Positions 62,401 to 64,000 of a stretch of DNA of 64,000 nucleotides are shown here, piece after piece. Position 1 is the stretch's first letter. Each line of letters starts with the position of its first letter. The translations under genes were made by a program, and so were the position numbers. Origin of the DNA: Geomonas oryzae (GTDB lineage: Bacteria > Desulfobacterota > Desulfuromonadia > Geobacterales > Geobacteraceae); assembly GCF_004117875.1 (NCBI RefSeq), contig NZ_RAHW01000005.1, forward strand, positions 1-64,000, in the 5' to 3' direction. The notes under the pieces were generated by a model. It made no database searches, was not told the origin of the DNA, and worked only from the letters and a program-made list of their open reading frames with translations.

Positions 62401-63732
62401 TCAGGCATGCAGGATCTCCCCTTTGAGCAGGGTCTGCAGCCCTTCGGTGATGCGCACCTCGACGATACGCCCGGCCAGGGCCAGGTCTCCATGCAGGACC
62501 GTCCCCCGGTTGCCTCCGGTTCTGCCGAAGAGGGAGTCGCCGCTGCTGCTAGCGCCCTCCACCAGCACCCGCTGCACGCTCCCCACCAGGCTCTGGTTCC
62601 TCTCCAGGGTGATCCGCTTCTGTGCTGACTGCAGGAGCTCCAGGCGTCCCTGCTTCTCCTTCCTGGTCACCTCGTCGGGGAAATCTGCGGCCTTCGTGCC
62701 CGGACGGGGGGAATAGATGAAGGAGAAGAGATCGGCATAGCGCACCTCCTCGATGAGTTCCATGGTCTCCCGGAAAGCCGCTTCGTCCTCGCCGGGAAAA
62801 CCTACGATCATGTCGCCGGTGATCTGGATTCCGGGGCAGGCCTGCTCCAGCGCGCGCACCTTGGCGAGGTAGTCGGCGCGGGTGTAGCCGCGGTTCATCC
62901 TCTTCAGCACCTCATCGCTGCCGGACTGGGCGGGGAGGTGGATGTGCGGGGCGAGTTTCGGAATCTGCGCGAAGCAGTCGATCAACCTCGGGGAGATGTC
63001 TTTTGGGTGCGAGGTGGTGAAGCGAAGCCTTTCAATCCCGTCCACCTCGGCCACCCGGAAGAGGAGCTCGGCGAAGTCGGGCGCCGCGTCCTCCTTGAAG
63101 CCGTAAGAGTTCACGTTCTGCCCCAAGAGGGTGACTTCGGTGACGCCTGCCGCGGCGAGTGCCGCCACCTCCTCGACCACCTTGTCGGTGCTTCTGCTGA
63201 TTTCGCGCCCGCGCACATGCGGCACGATGCAGTAGGCGCAGAAGTTGTCACACCCCTGCATGACGGTGACGAAACGGGTTACGCCCCCCTCGTTCTCGGC
63301 GTGCGGGAAGAGGTCGAAGCGTTTTTCGTCGTCGAGAAAGTCGGTGGCGACGCTTTTTTTCCCCTGCTCCGCCCCGGCGACCATTTTCTGCAGCAGGTGC
63401 AGGTTGTGCGTGCCGAAAACCAGGTCGACGAAGGGGGCCTTCTTCAGGAGTTCCTCTCCTTCCTGCTGGGCCACGCACCCGCCGACGCCGATGATGAGTT
63501 CGGGACGCTTCTTCTTCATCGACTTGAACCTGCCGAGATGGCCGTACATGCGCTGCTCGGCGGTCGCCCGGATGCTGCAGGTGTTCAGCAGCACCAGGTC
63601 GGCTTCTCCCGGCTCCTGCGTCTGCCCGTAGCCCATCCCCTTCATCAGGGTCACTATTTTTTCGGAATCGCTCACGTTCATCTGGCAACCGAACGTTTCC
63701 AGGTAAAGCTTTTTTGCCTTGATCACGCCCAC
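62401..63732 (-). CDS. miaB: tRNA-2-methylthio-N6-isopentenyladenosine synthase MiaB
   Basis: A 443-residue radical-SAM methylthiotransferase acting on A37 of tRNAs reading UNN codons. The N-terminal UPF0004 domain (ETFGCQMNVSDSEK) and the central radical SAM cluster CDNFCAYC are present, with a C-terminal TRAM domain (GSVQRVLVEGASS). It lies upstream of the BFN gene in the same direction. Confidence 0.95.
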   Translation of the reverse strand: MGVIKAKKLYLETFGCQMNVSDSEKIVTLMKGMGYGQTQEPGEADLVLLNTCSIRATAEQRMYGHLGRFKSMKKKRPELIIGVGGCVAQQEGEELLKKAPFVDLVFGTHNLHLLQKMVAGAEQGKKSVATDFLDDEKRFDLFPHAENEGGVTRFVTVMQGCDNFCAYCIVPHVRGREISRSTDKVVEEVAALAAAGVTEVTLLGQNVNSYGFKEDAAPDFAELLFRVAEVDGIERLRFTTSHPKDISPRLIDCFAQIPKLAPHIHLPAQSGSDEVLKRMNRGYTRADYLAKVRALEQACPGIQITGDMIVGFPGEDEAAFRETMELIEEVRYADLFSFIYSPRPGTKAADFPDEVTRKEKQGRLELLQSAQKRITLERNQSLVGSVQRVLVEGASSSGDSLFGRTGGNRGTVLHGDLALAGRIVEVRITEGLQTLLKGEILHA

Positions 63733-63884
63733 ATCCTGTCGGTTAAATTGGTGAATAGTACGGGAATTCGCGGCTTGCCGTCAACACCTATTAGCGTCTT
63801 CCACGCCCCCCGCCCCCCAGTCAGTGAATACAATATTAATGCATATAAATCATGGACCTAGCGATATATTCGAGAAAAAATATA

Positions 63885-63913
63885 TTGACATATCACGCGC
63901 GCTGGATTTATAA
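63885..63913 (+). promoter_or_regulatory. Sigma-70-type promoter reading out of the window
   Basis: TTGACA, 17 bases, then TTATAA on the plus strand, in an AT-rich patch. It would drive a gene starting beyond 64000. Confidence 0.7.
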
Positions 63914-64000
63914 GTCTCATTAGGAGTCCCGGCAAGCGCCCCGCTCCAAAATCCCACTGACGCACGACCCTTCCAATCCAGATTTTATTAATGACTGGAT

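Overview
The window is high-GC bacterial chromosome of Geobacter/Geomonas type (order Geobacterales). Pointers are a heme-motif GGDEF-EAL sensor, many PAS and PilZ/CheX/HD signalling genes, an acetate-uptake SatP transporter, a guaB-guaA operon, miaB, flgM, and dispersed GC-rich palindromic repeats. Assignment to a genus is an inference from gene content; no rRNA operon is present.

Layout. 0-7 kb: EamA exporter, YtxH protein, MocR-type aminotransferase regulator, a PhoB-like regulator directly followed by pstS, and a family-2 glycosyltransferase. 7-8.4 kb: a two-gene operon (TiaS-like protein plus a small Cys-rich protein) behind a structured leader that ends in an intrinsic terminator. 8.5-13.4 kb: a very large secreted S8 protease with 276-bp tandem repeats. 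13.7-20.7 kb: LuxR regulator with a degenerate receiver, DUF1003 protein, hybrid histidine kinase, a split permease/PadR operon and small secreted or membrane proteins. 21-29 kb: double-hotdog thioesterase, PhnD-PAS sensor, an HELAH protein, OmpA lipoprotein, PilZ-CheX pair, and SatP.

29.8-39.1 kb is accessory DNA. It holds a secreted S53 protease, an array of about ten 41-bp palindromic repeats, a fibronectin-like protein, a restriction-modification cluster (m5C methyltransferase, Vsr, HNH nuclease), a McrA-like HNH nuclease of lower GC, and remnants of an HD-domain gene, a group II intron, a RAYT transposase and a receiver domain. 39.1-45.4 kb is a c-di-GMP-type signalling block (GGDEF-EAL, HD-GYP, HEAT).

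47.92-55.92 kb is an 8-kb integrative element in the 3' end of tRNA-Gly(CCC). It is bounded by a 23-bp direct repeat of the tRNA end, and the tRNA's presumed original terminator is now stranded 8 kb away next to the distal copy. It carries an atypical tyrosine integrase lacking the first catalytic arginine, a tightly packed operon of four small or unrecognised proteins (RHH, 355 aa unknown, 151 aa unknown, HTH), one AT-rich membrane cargo gene, and about 2.7 kb of non-coding but strongly structured DNA that includes a group II intron domain V without any reverse transcriptase. This element is the best candidate for something undescribed.

56-64 kb returns to core genes: flgM with a sigma-28-like promoter, a phosphoglycolate-phosphatase-like HAD, guaA/guaB, an M42 peptidase, and miaB followed by a bifunctional-nuclease-domain protein.
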